Source of the DNA: Ascaris suum
Lineage: Eukaryota; Nematoda; Chromadorea; Rhabditida; Ascarididae
Length of the DNA stretch: 64,000 bases
Direction of reading: 5' to 3'
Assembly: GCA_013433145.1 (NCBI GenBank)
Contig: CM024187.1
Location: 19,953,826-20,017,825 of the forward strand
How positions within the stretch are numbered: the first letter of the stretch is position 1; each line of letters opens with the position of its first letter. Shown one piece after another: positions 15,401 through 27,400 of this stretch. The position numbers and the translations under genes were made by a program. Under the pieces are notes generated by a model that searched no databases, was not told the origin of the DNA, and saw only the letters and a list, made by a program, of their open reading frames with translations.

Positions 15401-18400
15401 GAGGAGGCTAGGGTCGTCGCAAATGTGATCTGAGCATGATTTACTCTAGGGTATTTTGTAAGGCGATTTATTCCACCACTAGTTATTCAGTCCCCTTTTA
15501 CACTATTAGTCGGAACTATTGCGTTTGCTCTTGTCAAAACTTGTTGACAGACCTTTGTATCGCATATATCGCCTAATTTTCGCTGCATTATTTATTATGC
15601 ATTGTTTAGGTATGGAAATGTGTGATCGCCACTATAGGAGTTTTGCTGGAGCAGCATCTTCTAACGAGGGGTGCGTTTTTCTTTTTTTTTTTCATTTTAA
15701 TTTCTTTGCTTTGTTTACACCTTTTACGATTCCTCCTGTTTCAAGTGTTCTCTCGGTCTTTCTTGCTCTTCTTCATCGATTGACTTACATTTTTTGATGC
15801 ATTTTCTTAGTGCTCCACATGAGGGTTTTGGTTAATTTTTGACTAGTCTATCGACCCAAATGGAATGCCAGTCGATGTGTTTTTTTTTTCTTCGTTAGGC
15901 GAATCCGCGTATCCTTTTCCACTTTATCCCTTTTTCTGAGTTTCATGCATCCGGGATTTTTTATCCCTCTCACTAGATTTATCCTAATGAAACAATTTTG
16001 TTTGAAGAATTTTACATCCATATGAGCGATTAAGTACGCAAATTTTTATAACCGTAGTGAGATTTGTATTGTTGAATGCATTTCCATTTTCTAGCTGCGT
16101 GAATGTGTTGCGTTGCATTGCGACAGCTGATGCGTCATACCTTCGTTTTTAAATTGGTTGGCAGATTGGCTCAGAGACATGAGTTTGGCGCACTACATCC
16201 GAATTCATCTCTCTCTCTCTCTCCCCCTCCTCTCTCTCTCTCTCTGCAGCTTCTCTTCCTCTCTCTCACTCTCTCTTTTTGAATATTTGCCTTTAGAGGC
16301 AAACCATCCAAACTATATGCCGTATCGTCGTGGTAAGCTTGCTGATTTTGATTGCAGCCAGTGATTGGGCATCTCACATTCGTGTTGAATATTAGTACTT
16401 TTGCGTACTGTGTTCGCGTGAGCACAACACTCATTATGTTCAGCTATTGCATTATGAAACGTCCCTCTAACTCTCTTGAAATCCCGTAGAGAGCATCGTC
16501 GTAGGGGGAATTTGGCTCCAGCAAAAACTCGTTGTGATGCTTTCTCTCTCCACATCCCCTCTCTCCCGCTTCCTCCGTTGAAACGTGGAATGAAGTAGTA
16601 CTCAGTATGATGTATAATGCTACAGTCATTGCTAGTAACTTGCAGCTGAGTGCTGTGGTACTCCTCGTTGTATTGTGTAGGTTTGTCTCCTTTCCTCTAT
16701 CTCTTCAATACTTTATAATCGCTGCCAGCCATAGGACGCGTTTGATATAGGTTGTTGGTGTGACATCGATTCTGGGATGCGCGGAAACGAGTAATGGTAG
16801 TGCAGAAGTGCATAGTGTTTTGTGCAGTGATCGCGAACGTGCCGTCGAGGCGTTGCAAAAGACTACGGAGTGCGGGTTGAATTTGAGGGTTTTTGCGGTG
16901 CTAACCACACCCAGCTGGGAGAGGGTGCACATGCCAAAAAAACAAACGAGACCCGCGATTGTCACAGATGGGCGCAGCATGTAATTTCAAATAGAGCATG
17001 TAGGAGGGTGTGTGGTGAGGGAGCCGCACGCGGTGCGGAGCAAGCGAGCGGTGACGCGCAAATAGTATCTGTGAGGCGACGAGACGAATCGATAGGAGCG
17101 CGCGTGAGGGGCGTCTTTTTCTTACTGCAGCTTGCTTTTCTTTCCTTCGATGCGACGAACGCAAACAGCAACTATGATGCGAGCGGGCGTTGCGTGCCTG
17201 TCCGCAGAGCGCACTCGTTGCGTTCTTCCTTCAGATGGGTTCCCACCTTTTTTCCCATCTCATGTGGCGAACGACGATGCTGCCCTCTCTTGTGCTTGGC
17301 TGCTGGTGGTGGTGTTGTTGTTGCTTGTGCTCCTGCTAACGCTGTCTTCATTTGCTTCTTGGAGTAACGATGGCGCGCCTCTCAAAAACCAATTCGTTTT
17401 ACTCGCTGATTAAGACTCATTCCCTCGCAGTTTGCCATATCCTGGATCTGTGGATGCATGTTGCTTTTCGTATCGCACCTTTTGGAGTTTTCAGAGGCGC
17501 TCGAGGAACAGATATGCCCTGCACTACTTGAACAAACGTGTCATCATTCAGGCTGCCAAGCCTACATTGTTTCCGATGAGCATCGCGTGGAGGCGCTTAC
17601 GGTGAGCGAATTTATTCTCCATTCAGTGGGCGCCGTTTTTTTAAATGCAGCTTTTGTAGTACGATGGTTGGTGATTGCGTTGTTTTTCTTTCTTTCTTCC
17701 TCTCTAAGTTGCGCTTGTTCGATTTTGTTGATATCGCTGCATCGTGGCAGCAGCTACCTATCATGCTGCTCGTTGTTTATATTCCCCCTTCCCCCCCCCC
17801 CCACTCTGTGTTGGTTTTTCTGTTTTCATTACCATTCCTTCTTTTTATATCCTTAAGGGTTATTGTCTTGTGACCGTCCCCAACTATTTATTAATGGCTG
17901 TAACACAGAATTATCTGCTTGACTTCTGGCTGTTATTCATCGTTCTATTTATTTTCATTAGTATTTTACTGCTACCATGCACACATGCCATCGGGATGGT
18001 ACGTTGTCGAGGGAGGTGACGGTTTGCAAAATATTCGCTTACATGACGGTTCAATGAGTAGCTACCAGTTCACATACCTTGGGGTTGTTGAGAACAAACA
18101 TTTTTGCGCTTCTAGATCAGTTCATTCGCATTCGGCCCGATATATTTAGGGGCTTTCATAAAATCGTTTTGTAACTATCACATAGCGGTTATTTGTGTTA
18201 TCCGGTAGTTGAGGCAATCATTTTCCTTTATTATACAGTGTTTGTGTGGGCGATGAGAATTTCGTGCACTCAGCTCGATTATTTTCCTCTTGCGTTATTT
18301 TGTTTTAAGCGCCGGGTATCACCGATAGGGTCGATTTCGCGAAGTCCTCCCGAACATCTCTTGCAACGCTACGAAATAAATACATTTTTGGTGTACCTGT

Positions 18401-21400
18401 CGCAGATTGCGCTAATCGATCCCAGTTTTACACGGCGGTGCCCCTCTAGTCATTAGCAGTCTTAGCGAACTGCCTACCGTTTTTGTTGTTTGGCAGGAAC
18501 GCAGCAATAATGCGTTGTTCTGTTTGTTAGGCATTTTGTTAGTCAGATATTTTAGGCTGGTTTAGGCCAAAAGCTGGCTAATGTTGTGGACAGGCGGGAA
18601 TGTGGTGAAAGACATGGGTAGTGAGACGTTACATTGAGTCGTATCACTATTCTGTTTTTCGCCTCGTATCCTCGCGCAGTCCCCCTCTTACTGTGTAGGC
18701 CGCATTGAATGCTGCTGCTTTTTTCGGCGATGATTACAAGGAGCCAGAAGGGACGCAGTTCGTTGTATTCGTCTCAGCAGTGCGGCCAAGGGGTGCTTTT
18801 GTCGAGTGCTTCTATGATAATGTATGGGTGAAAAAGAACGAGGCCAGCTGCCTCACCCAAACAGGTGCCATAAGGCAACGGCGCGCACTTTTTGTACTTG
18901 TTCGCTTGCCTCTCTTATTTCGGTGCTTGCCTTGTTTTGCGGTGCCTTTTGCACAAAGTGTTTTTGTGTGAAAAGCAGTCCCTCTCAGCGAGACGTTTCT
19001 CGTATGAGGTGCTTCGCCCGGGCATGCAATCACTTGTGCTGGCTGGCTCATCCCATTATTCCATCTCGTGCATTGCTGTTGTTTTCCTTTGTCTCCTCTT
19101 CGTTTTTTTCCGCTTCCCGATGTGTACGTGCGTATTCGTGCGAACACGCTCGTTGAGCGTGTGCGCAATTGGTTGTCGGTTGCAGCACAGTGTGGCATCG
19201 AATGTGATGTCGACGGGCACAAGGCCGTTCCAGCACGTCAAAGTGGTGGTGATTTGTTGTGGATAAGCTCATATCACAGCCAGCTTTGATGTGCTGTGGC
19301 AGTCAATCGTTGCCTCACTCGTCCCATCCCCATTTTCCTTTCCAACTTCTCTCTGTTGCGTCTTTCGTCGTATTGTTTTCCTTTGACCATCTTCGCATAC
19401 TCCTTTATAACTCTTGTCATTCGAGGGTTATTGTTTTTTCCACTTTTATTTTTGGCAGCAAGGAAAGATGGACGAAGTCGGCGTTAAATGACTAATACCC
19501 TTCATATATTCTGAAGTTAGTAAAGTTTTCAGTTGCTATGCAAGATCATAACATGCCGAGGAACGGTATCACGTCAATGGATTTTCGATGTGTTCACGCC
19601 ACGACTCAGTCTTCTACTTCAGGATTCGGTGTTTCACATCAGAAAAGTATATTTCGACGAATTCTTTCGTTCGAGCGAGACGTAGACAGTTTCGTTGAGA
19701 TATTGCGTGCAAATAAAGAGGCTGGCCTTCCAATGAGAGAACGCAAAAAGGCAATGGGCAAGCGTAGTGAAATAATGTGTGCGCTCTGTGGGATGCTTGC
19801 TTATCACATACTACGAGTGCATAAGCGCATATGTAGACAAGTGCATACACCGGAAGGCCTATTACGCAGCTGTATATTCATATGAAGCGGAATACTGCAG
19901 CTCCGGATAACGCTCCTTTTATTTGGATGACTAAGCATCCATTTTGAGTGCTAGGTGTTTTTTTTTTGACGTCGTTGTGCTATAACAAACTGGAATCGCA
20001 CCGGGCACAAACCGGTACAAAGCCGTTTCCGATCTGCGCCAGACTTTTTTAACTAGCGTTGTCTGCTTGTCTATAGTGAAGAGTATGTTGATGAGACGAC
20101 CATCGACTGTAGATATGAAAATTTATTGTAGCTCATCTTCCCGATTTCGAACCAGCCACCTAAATTATTAGTGCTAGAAGTACAGGTTGGATGCAGCGAC
20201 TGTTGGCTCCTTGGAGATGAAGTATGAGGCTGTCAACTTTTTCCTCGAAGTATGAGGCTGTCAACTTTTTCATTTCTGCCGTGATTAACTCATAACTGCA
20301 GTGGAACATTTGTGAATGCTTAATCGTTTCAAAATTTGATAGATGACATTATAAAGGAGCTGATAGTTTTTCCGTCTTTAGCAAATTTCGTTTCCTTTTC
20401 TTTCTGGAAACGTATGCAACGTGTTTCAATCTTGTAAAGGGCAAACGTTTAACTTTACACATTAGCAAACATTTAAGATGGTTGCTAAGCGCTATTTATG
20501 TTGCAGAGGCAGCGAATAGCGTTGTCGTTAGCTCATACCTCCACCTAGGAACAGCGTTTCATTGTCAGCTTTTAGACTTTCTTTTGAAAGATGCTTCTCC
20601 GGGTTTTTGCTTCATTTTTCTTATTTTTTTCCAACTTCTCATCGCTGATACAGATCGTTAGCAGTAAATTCAGTTGACTCATATTTTCACAGCCGCGAAC
20701 TAAACAACACTTGCGCAAATGGGGTTTTTTAAATCACGTCTGCAGAATAAGTGTTTCTTAAAGGTGGGCATATTTATCCTATTGCGCAATTTGATGGGTC
20801 TATCTTACTATTGAAAATGCTTTTCAGTTTCCTTTCGCATACCACTTTCAAGTAGAAAGCTCTACATTTTTATGTTAAATTCAAAATTTCATAACATTGT
20901 TTACATCAGTGTTGATGACACATACGATGAAGTCGAAATTATCCTTCTTTTGGTTTTGCATTTCACTCGTTTGCCCTAAGGGAGGGGAGGGAGGTGGGGT
21001 GGGGGGAAGATGTGCTTGAGAACTGTACTTACAGACCGTTTAGTTGCTTTTCTGGGCTAGCTATTGGAGGATGAATTCCTCATGACACCAACCATCATCA
21101 TTTCCAAACTTCAGGTTATTTAGGGGCATCCCATTGCATGTTTCCGTAATGAGGATGTTGAAGCGTAGACTACCAAAAGCAGGAACAGGATCTGATAGAG
21201 GTAGAAGTGCATCTCGCAGTGGGTGGCCCGAATCTCCGAACAAAAGTTTCGCATTGGGTTGCTGGTGCGTGTACGTACTGCTTTATGGTGTGTTACGTCG
21301 GAGGGATATCCCTGAAAACATCGCTTAAAAGGCACATTAAACGAACGTATCGTCGAAAGTAGCTCAATTTTGTCAAGTTTTATTAAGCACTAGATAAGAG

Positions 21401-24400
21401 TTTCTTCAATAAGCCTGCTCCCGCCGCCTAGGTTTTTATTCGTTAAACCTCTCGAGAGATGTTCCGCTCGAGGGAAATTTGTTCCATCTTTCGGACGACG
21501 CGTAGAATTCAATAAATCCCGGCTATAAAGATTGTAGAAAGGTACGAGCGAGCATTTCTATTACAGATGTGATACGCCTTAGCGTCATCTCATATTATTT
21601 CCTCTGTCTTCTTCCATTTTGTTTTGTCGTGAAATGTGAGCGGTAGAAATCTTGTGGTGTGCGATTTGCCTGCAAACTGAGTTGACCTGGTTTGAATACG
21701 CTGGTTGCAATAGGCTGGTGAAATAGGTGAAATTATATTGCAATGGTTTTATTGAACTGAATGTTAGTTGATGTCTATGAAGAAGCAAAACAATCGCATT
21801 ATATAGTGGTTGAACTTTATAAGATTGAGTTATCAACACTTTCACAAATTTCCACTGCTTTGCTGCATTATTTGATGCGTTTATGGCGTTCTTCAAGGCA
21901 GGTCAGACATTGTGGTGCTAATTCATCTCACTGCTGCAAGATGGCGATTGGCAGGGGACATTGAAACTAGTTTTGATTTTTTAGGGCGGTGTGATTTAAT
22001 CATCCCGTCGAAATGCATTGCTGAAATTGTTGTTTTTAAGGTGCGAAAGTTATGCACCATGGCAAGCTAGTCCAGTCTGAACTGAATACTCTTCATTATC
22101 GCCTTTTACTTTCGCTTTTGTTGTTAGCTTTCAGCGGGAACGAAAGAGTTCCCAAAGTATATCTAAGTACCACTTACCCACGACGTGCCTTCCGTAGAGC
22201 AAGTTTTCTTGGAACGTATCTCGTAATCTTTCAGATCCTGTTAGAAGGAAAAGAAAAAAGTCTGTGAAATTAGCTGTGTAAAAACGAATAAAATGAACAG
22301 TTCGCGTCAAGCTGATGTAGGTTTGGCGCAGAGCAGACATCGATTACCCTACTGCGGTGTTTAGTTCGTGTCGTAGTGGTATGGAGGTAGGCTGCCTGAG
22401 TTTAACGTGCATCGCGTCAACTCCCAAGGGATATTGACCACATAAACGGTTGCAGCCCCAAATTTGAGTTTACTTGTTTTTGAGTGGGTCAATGAGCTGC
22501 ATATTATTCTGCTTACGATATTTATCCTGAAATGAGCTCACTCTTAGAAGATATGACTCTGAAAAGTTCTTTAATATTGCATAGGATACACCTTTTGGAC
22601 ACGTATGTCATCATGAACTTTCAATTAGTTGTTAGCAGATGAGTGTAGACAAAAAGGTGGAAGTTTTAAATCTTTAGTTGCTGATGAAGGAACGCATTGA
22701 AAGCAGGTTTTGCGGAAATGTTTCTTTATTTGTTGTTAACGAATTTGACGGTCGCTTTTTCCCTCTCTAACCACTGTTACACTTTTTTTTTCTTGCGGAA
22801 CTTTTGTTCGTACAACTAGCGTTGCTTCTATTCATTTTGAGAGCTTAGATATGTGAGTTGTCTTCACATTTTCGATTGAGTGCTGTGGAAAATGAAAATA
22901 CAGGGAATTGGAAAGGGGGGGGGGGCAGACAACGGAGGTGAAGCAGGAGGAATGCAGACTGGTGATTTTTAAAAAAAGAAACGAGAAATAAACGTGAATA
23001 TTCGAATTGATCTCTACCATCCTATTTGATCACTACATTGCCAGTTTTTTTCCTGCTTTTTTGTGTCTGAACTTTTGAGGTGCTGAAAAAAAATTGGAGT
23101 TTTTTTTTTTTTAACGGACGGATCGATGCACTCATAAAATAGTCCACAGTGCCGGCTTTGTTCTCAGTAACAGTAACATTGTATTGTACGTCATATCACT
23201 TTGTGCCGGGCTGCTGCAGTACGCTAGTTATGATTTCCGCCTCAGTTGCAAGTTTTGGAAAAGTGGAGTGTAGTGTAGTGCATTGGTAGAATGTAGTGTA
23301 GCGAATGGGATGTTATTTATAACAGTTAGGCGTATAGTTTGGAATTGAGCATCTTTCTTGTTTCAATGAGCATTATCATAATGTGTTGGGTTGAATGAAC
23401 GCTTAACGTTGCCAAAAACTGTGAAACATAAAGACGCTTTTTTGAATGAGCGTTGATTTATTTCAAAAAAAATCTGCTATGTGCGAAAAGTTGTTACGTG
23501 AGGTGCCAATTAATTGTAGTTTTTTCTTTTCTTTTGCGAGAATGTGGTTGATTTTTTTTTCTTTCTTTTTTTCTTCTCCAAAAGATTCAACTTTGCACGC
23601 AATGTGTACGTCTTGCAGATATCTGCGTCCATACTTGGCGATGTCGCATCAATATTCGGGAGGAACTTCACTGAACAGGTTTTTCTTCATTTTTCTCATC
23701 ACTTTTAGTGACGTCCTCTTCCGCCGTTTTCGTTTTCACTGTGCGCTTCTCGATTTTTTTCTTCCGATTTCTATTTCAACACACAGTGCACTTGTTGCAT
23801 AATACGTTCTCTGATCATCTTCACACCAACAACCGTCCTTGTTTCTCAACGCGTTTAACTGTGTGTACGTATATATGTGCAAGGATGTTTGAAGAAGCAC
23901 TTCGCAGGTATTGTGCATGTCTTAGCGATTGCTGATTGTGAAATATATGAACATGTAAAGCGCTGAAGAGAAGCATATGAGGAGTGCTTTAGTCAGCTGT
24001 GCACACCGAATGAATGAACCGCTAAAAACACATTTACGATTACTTGATGGGATGGAAGTGGTTCCCGTCGGAAGCCTTTAGGTAACGAGTGGAGAAGCAG
24101 CACATTAGTGAGCGATGCCAAACATTTTTACAATGGCTCACGAAGTCACGAAGATATTTTGGCGATTACTTCTTATTTGCGATCAACGAAGCTTTTTTAA
24201 AGTCATTCTTTCAGTGAATTGCATTCGTTATTGAAATTTTATGTCGATTAGACCTGTACATTCGATGTTCATTGGTTTCAGTCGTTTTCCAGTTAGTTTA
24301 TTCAAATGAATTTCGCCGCTCATAAGCAAAATAACTTGGAATATTATGTACAATTTTGCCCATCATGGCCAAGCCATTTGCCATTCATTTGCAAGTTGCA

Positions 24401-27400
24401 AGGCGTTGCTTCCATCAGATGCGAATATTTCCAAAGGAAGTTCTTGAGCGACATGGCTTAGCGGAAACGATTTGAATATAATGAATAGTTTCTGCTTAAA
24501 TACGAAGTAAGGAATGTTTTTAGTGCATTTTTTGGCCTTACCCTTACTTGGAAATGCATGATCATCGTCCTCTGGCGAATCATTTATAAGGAGCTGTTGT
24601 TTTTGTTGTTAATGTGTTTTGAGAATGCTTTGCTGGTTTTGGATGGTATTTTCGGCACGTGATTTTTCTAGTACACTTCATTTTTTGATGTGTCGATAGA
24701 TGTGCAATGTGGCTTTTATATGGGTTATTGGGAGGAGATCCTTCGATTATGGTAGTACAAAAAGTGTGCTGTAAGGGGATGGACAATTAAGTTTTTGCAG
24801 TTTATCGTACCGTTTCTTACGACGCTCAGCAGGGATCCGATATGGGGCGTGCGCAAAGCATGCTGTGAAGTGTTCGTTGAAGTGGCGCAGAAATGCTCGT
24901 CGCGTGTCAAAGAAACGCAACTAGCACCTCGATTCATCGAACTCCTCAAAGACAGCTCACGATGGGTACGTAGTTCATTTGCCATTATCACCACCACCTC
25001 TCCAACTACTGTATTCTCTTTCCCGTCATTATATTTTGAATGCTTAACTACTTAGCCCGTAACAAACCTTTAGATCATGAAACCTCTATTCTTGGGCTCT
25101 TTCACCTTTTGTTGCATTCTTTTATTTCCTTTATATGCAACTAGGTGAATAAGTGGGTTGTTTTGGAGAACATTATCCTCCATAAGTATCCGGTGAAGGA
25201 AGAAAGTGTTTTGGAAGGGGGTGTTTACGTCTTTTGGTTGCCATAGACGTCAGTGACGTTGTATATCGTTCGATAACTCTAAGTCGCATTACATTGTTCA
25301 TAAATGATAACGTAGTGATGTAGTGTTTGTTTTTATTGTGCATCACTAGCTGACGTCCTGTTATGCAAGTGGTCCGAATCGTTGCAAAGTACATTCCATC
25401 TATGTGCGTATCGCTGTCCTCTTCATTTCAATTCTTAGCGATGTCAATTTTTGCTCGTATTCCTTAAGATATTTGCCGTTCTTTGAACTTCGGTCTTTAC
25501 GCGAGCAGCATTTTCTTAGCCGTTGACTGCAAAGTGACTCCTTCATTTGTAGTTTTAAGGTTTTTCTTGATTTCCTCTAGCTTCTTTTCGTTTTTCGATG
25601 ATTGAGTTGTATCGAAATCGTCTTCTTATTAAAAATGCTGCGTTTATTTCCGCATGTGGAAAGCTTTTGAATGCGAGAATCGAAAATAAAGGCGAGGTAT
25701 AATCGCATCGATCGGTGTTAGCTAGTGGAACGTTGTCCGTTGTTTCCAGCCATCCATCTTCCTACACACGTTCGCGTTCGAGGTGATAGCTTTAGGCACA
25801 AACCGGAAACCAATGCAAAGCGGAATGTGGATTGATGGCTGCAACACAGTTTTAGTTGCATTATTCTCATTGCAGATACGCTGTATTCGTGTAGCATTGT
25901 AAGAGAAATGTTTGAGGTCTAATGCACGAAATGGGTGAAATTCATTGCAGCATTTTGTTCGAGGTAATAGACGACTGTTTTTTTTTTCGAATACAGGTTT
26001 GCTTTGCTGCTTTTCAACAACTGGGGCCGTTTATTGCCACATTTGCCGACTCGACACGTACCGGACTGGAAATACGCAACGGGCGGCTCGCCTTCACCGA
26101 TGATCGTTCGTTTTTAATCTTTTCCATCCGTTGATTTTCTCATTATTTTCATCTCCTTTCATTTTCTATCTCCTATATAGTTTTGATAGTGATGACTTTT
26201 TAGGCGTTTAGGAGCAATTGCTACTTTGATTTGTGCTTTCAGTTGGCGAGGTCGTTCGTTTGCATATGCGCGTGTATTGATTCTTTCTGTTGGATAGTTT
26301 AAACTCATAAACTCATCTGCTACTGTTGCCAGATGTGCAACATTGAGTGGATGTAATGTGCACTACAGGATCGCCTCATAAACCAACTTGATTGACCAAA
26401 TTCCGAGAGTGTATTAGACGTTCCATTATAATTGAGCACTTCTCATGCTTCTTCGATTAGATGCGCCCTCTTTGAGAAGGAATCGGATTGGGATCATCAG
26501 TAAGTACTTTTGTGTGGGCGATCAGTTCATTTAAGAAATGAATGCGTAATTGTGCAATGACTTTCTTATTCGTTGGTTTTTCAAATACGTTTGCTTTCAA
26601 TTGTCAGCGATTCATTTAGGGCATGAGGGGTCTCAGTGAAACTTGGAATAATCAATTATACTAGCTGTGCTTCGCACTGTAGTTTTTTAACTGGCAAATT
26701 AAAACTGCTGAATAGACATATCCGAACATACGCAAAAAGCGTGTTTTGCCTTCTGTTGATATGGAGGAGAGCATCTTGGTCGCATTGTTATCGACAGTTT
26801 GATTTTTTTAAAGGATTGAGCGACAGATGCGTTATATGAGGGATGTGGATTCTAAGAAACGGTCCAAATTAGTTCATATAGGTCGACATGTGGATAAGAA
26901 ACAATTAGTCTTTCATCTAAGAAACATCGTTCATATATCAGATTTTTTATTGTTTTTAGAGCACAGTTTTGCGCAGAAGTGAAAGGAAGCCATCGTTGGA
27001 TTGGCTGTCAGTTAGCGCGATCGTTTGCGCAACTTTTTGTCTTTGTTGATATAGTGATGTGCATCCACTCTTGAAGAGTATTGTCGTAATTTTCTTACTA
27101 GCATCGCATTGTCGACACTATTTATTGCGTAATACAGATAAAATAGAAATTTGGGAAGATGCATCCTTTTGTGCACCGAATGTTTGCTTAAGCGTCGCAG
27201 TCGCATTGCTCTGCTGGGACGGAACATGATGGAATGGAAGCGTCATGGCTTAGCGATTTCGAGTATTCGGTTTTGCCATCTGACGTTTGTCTGCCGAACG
27301 ATGCGAAATCGGAGCCATCGCCAGCTGAACTTCTTGCTGCCGACGATCAGTATGTTTCCTTATCATCGTTGTTATGAACAAAACTTTTGTCTACTCCAGT

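Larger units (their letters stand above)
2694..17430 (+). other. 14.7-kb intron of ppfr-1
   Basis: No exon of the host gene could be placed here. Contents seen: a coding-like minus-strand segment at 3230-3498, poly-G runs at about 9179-9192 and 10722-10738, a GC- and CpG-richer stretch at about 9.7-10.5 kb, a duplicated GAGGGAAGATTTT at 12722-12755, a CT tract at 16208-16276, and a second GC-rich stretch starting near 16.7 kb. Open frames in the GC-rich parts resemble no protein family I know. Confidence 0.6.
19647..23618 (+). other. ppfr-1 intron of 4 kb
   Basis: Holds a 28-bp tandem duplication (20219-20271) and, on the minus strand, a Harbinger-type transposase fragment (21061-21282). Otherwise AT-rich sequence with no recognisable content. 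Confidence 0.6.

Noticed and set aside
16870..17367. 165-codon plus-strand frame
   Set aside because: GC-rich sequence open on both strands at once, Cys/Arg-rich with no recognisable domain; treated as composition effect.
19538..19885. 115-codon ATG frame on the plus strand
   Set aside because: It overlaps a true ppfr-1 exon (19533-19646) in a different frame; the conserved reading FTPRLSLLLQDSVFHIRK is in the other phase.
22041..22070. VRKLC reading after a TTTTTAAG acceptor, resembling the HEAT motif VRKVC
   Set aside because: Stops within ten codons and the conserved segment is already supplied by the exon at 19533-19646.
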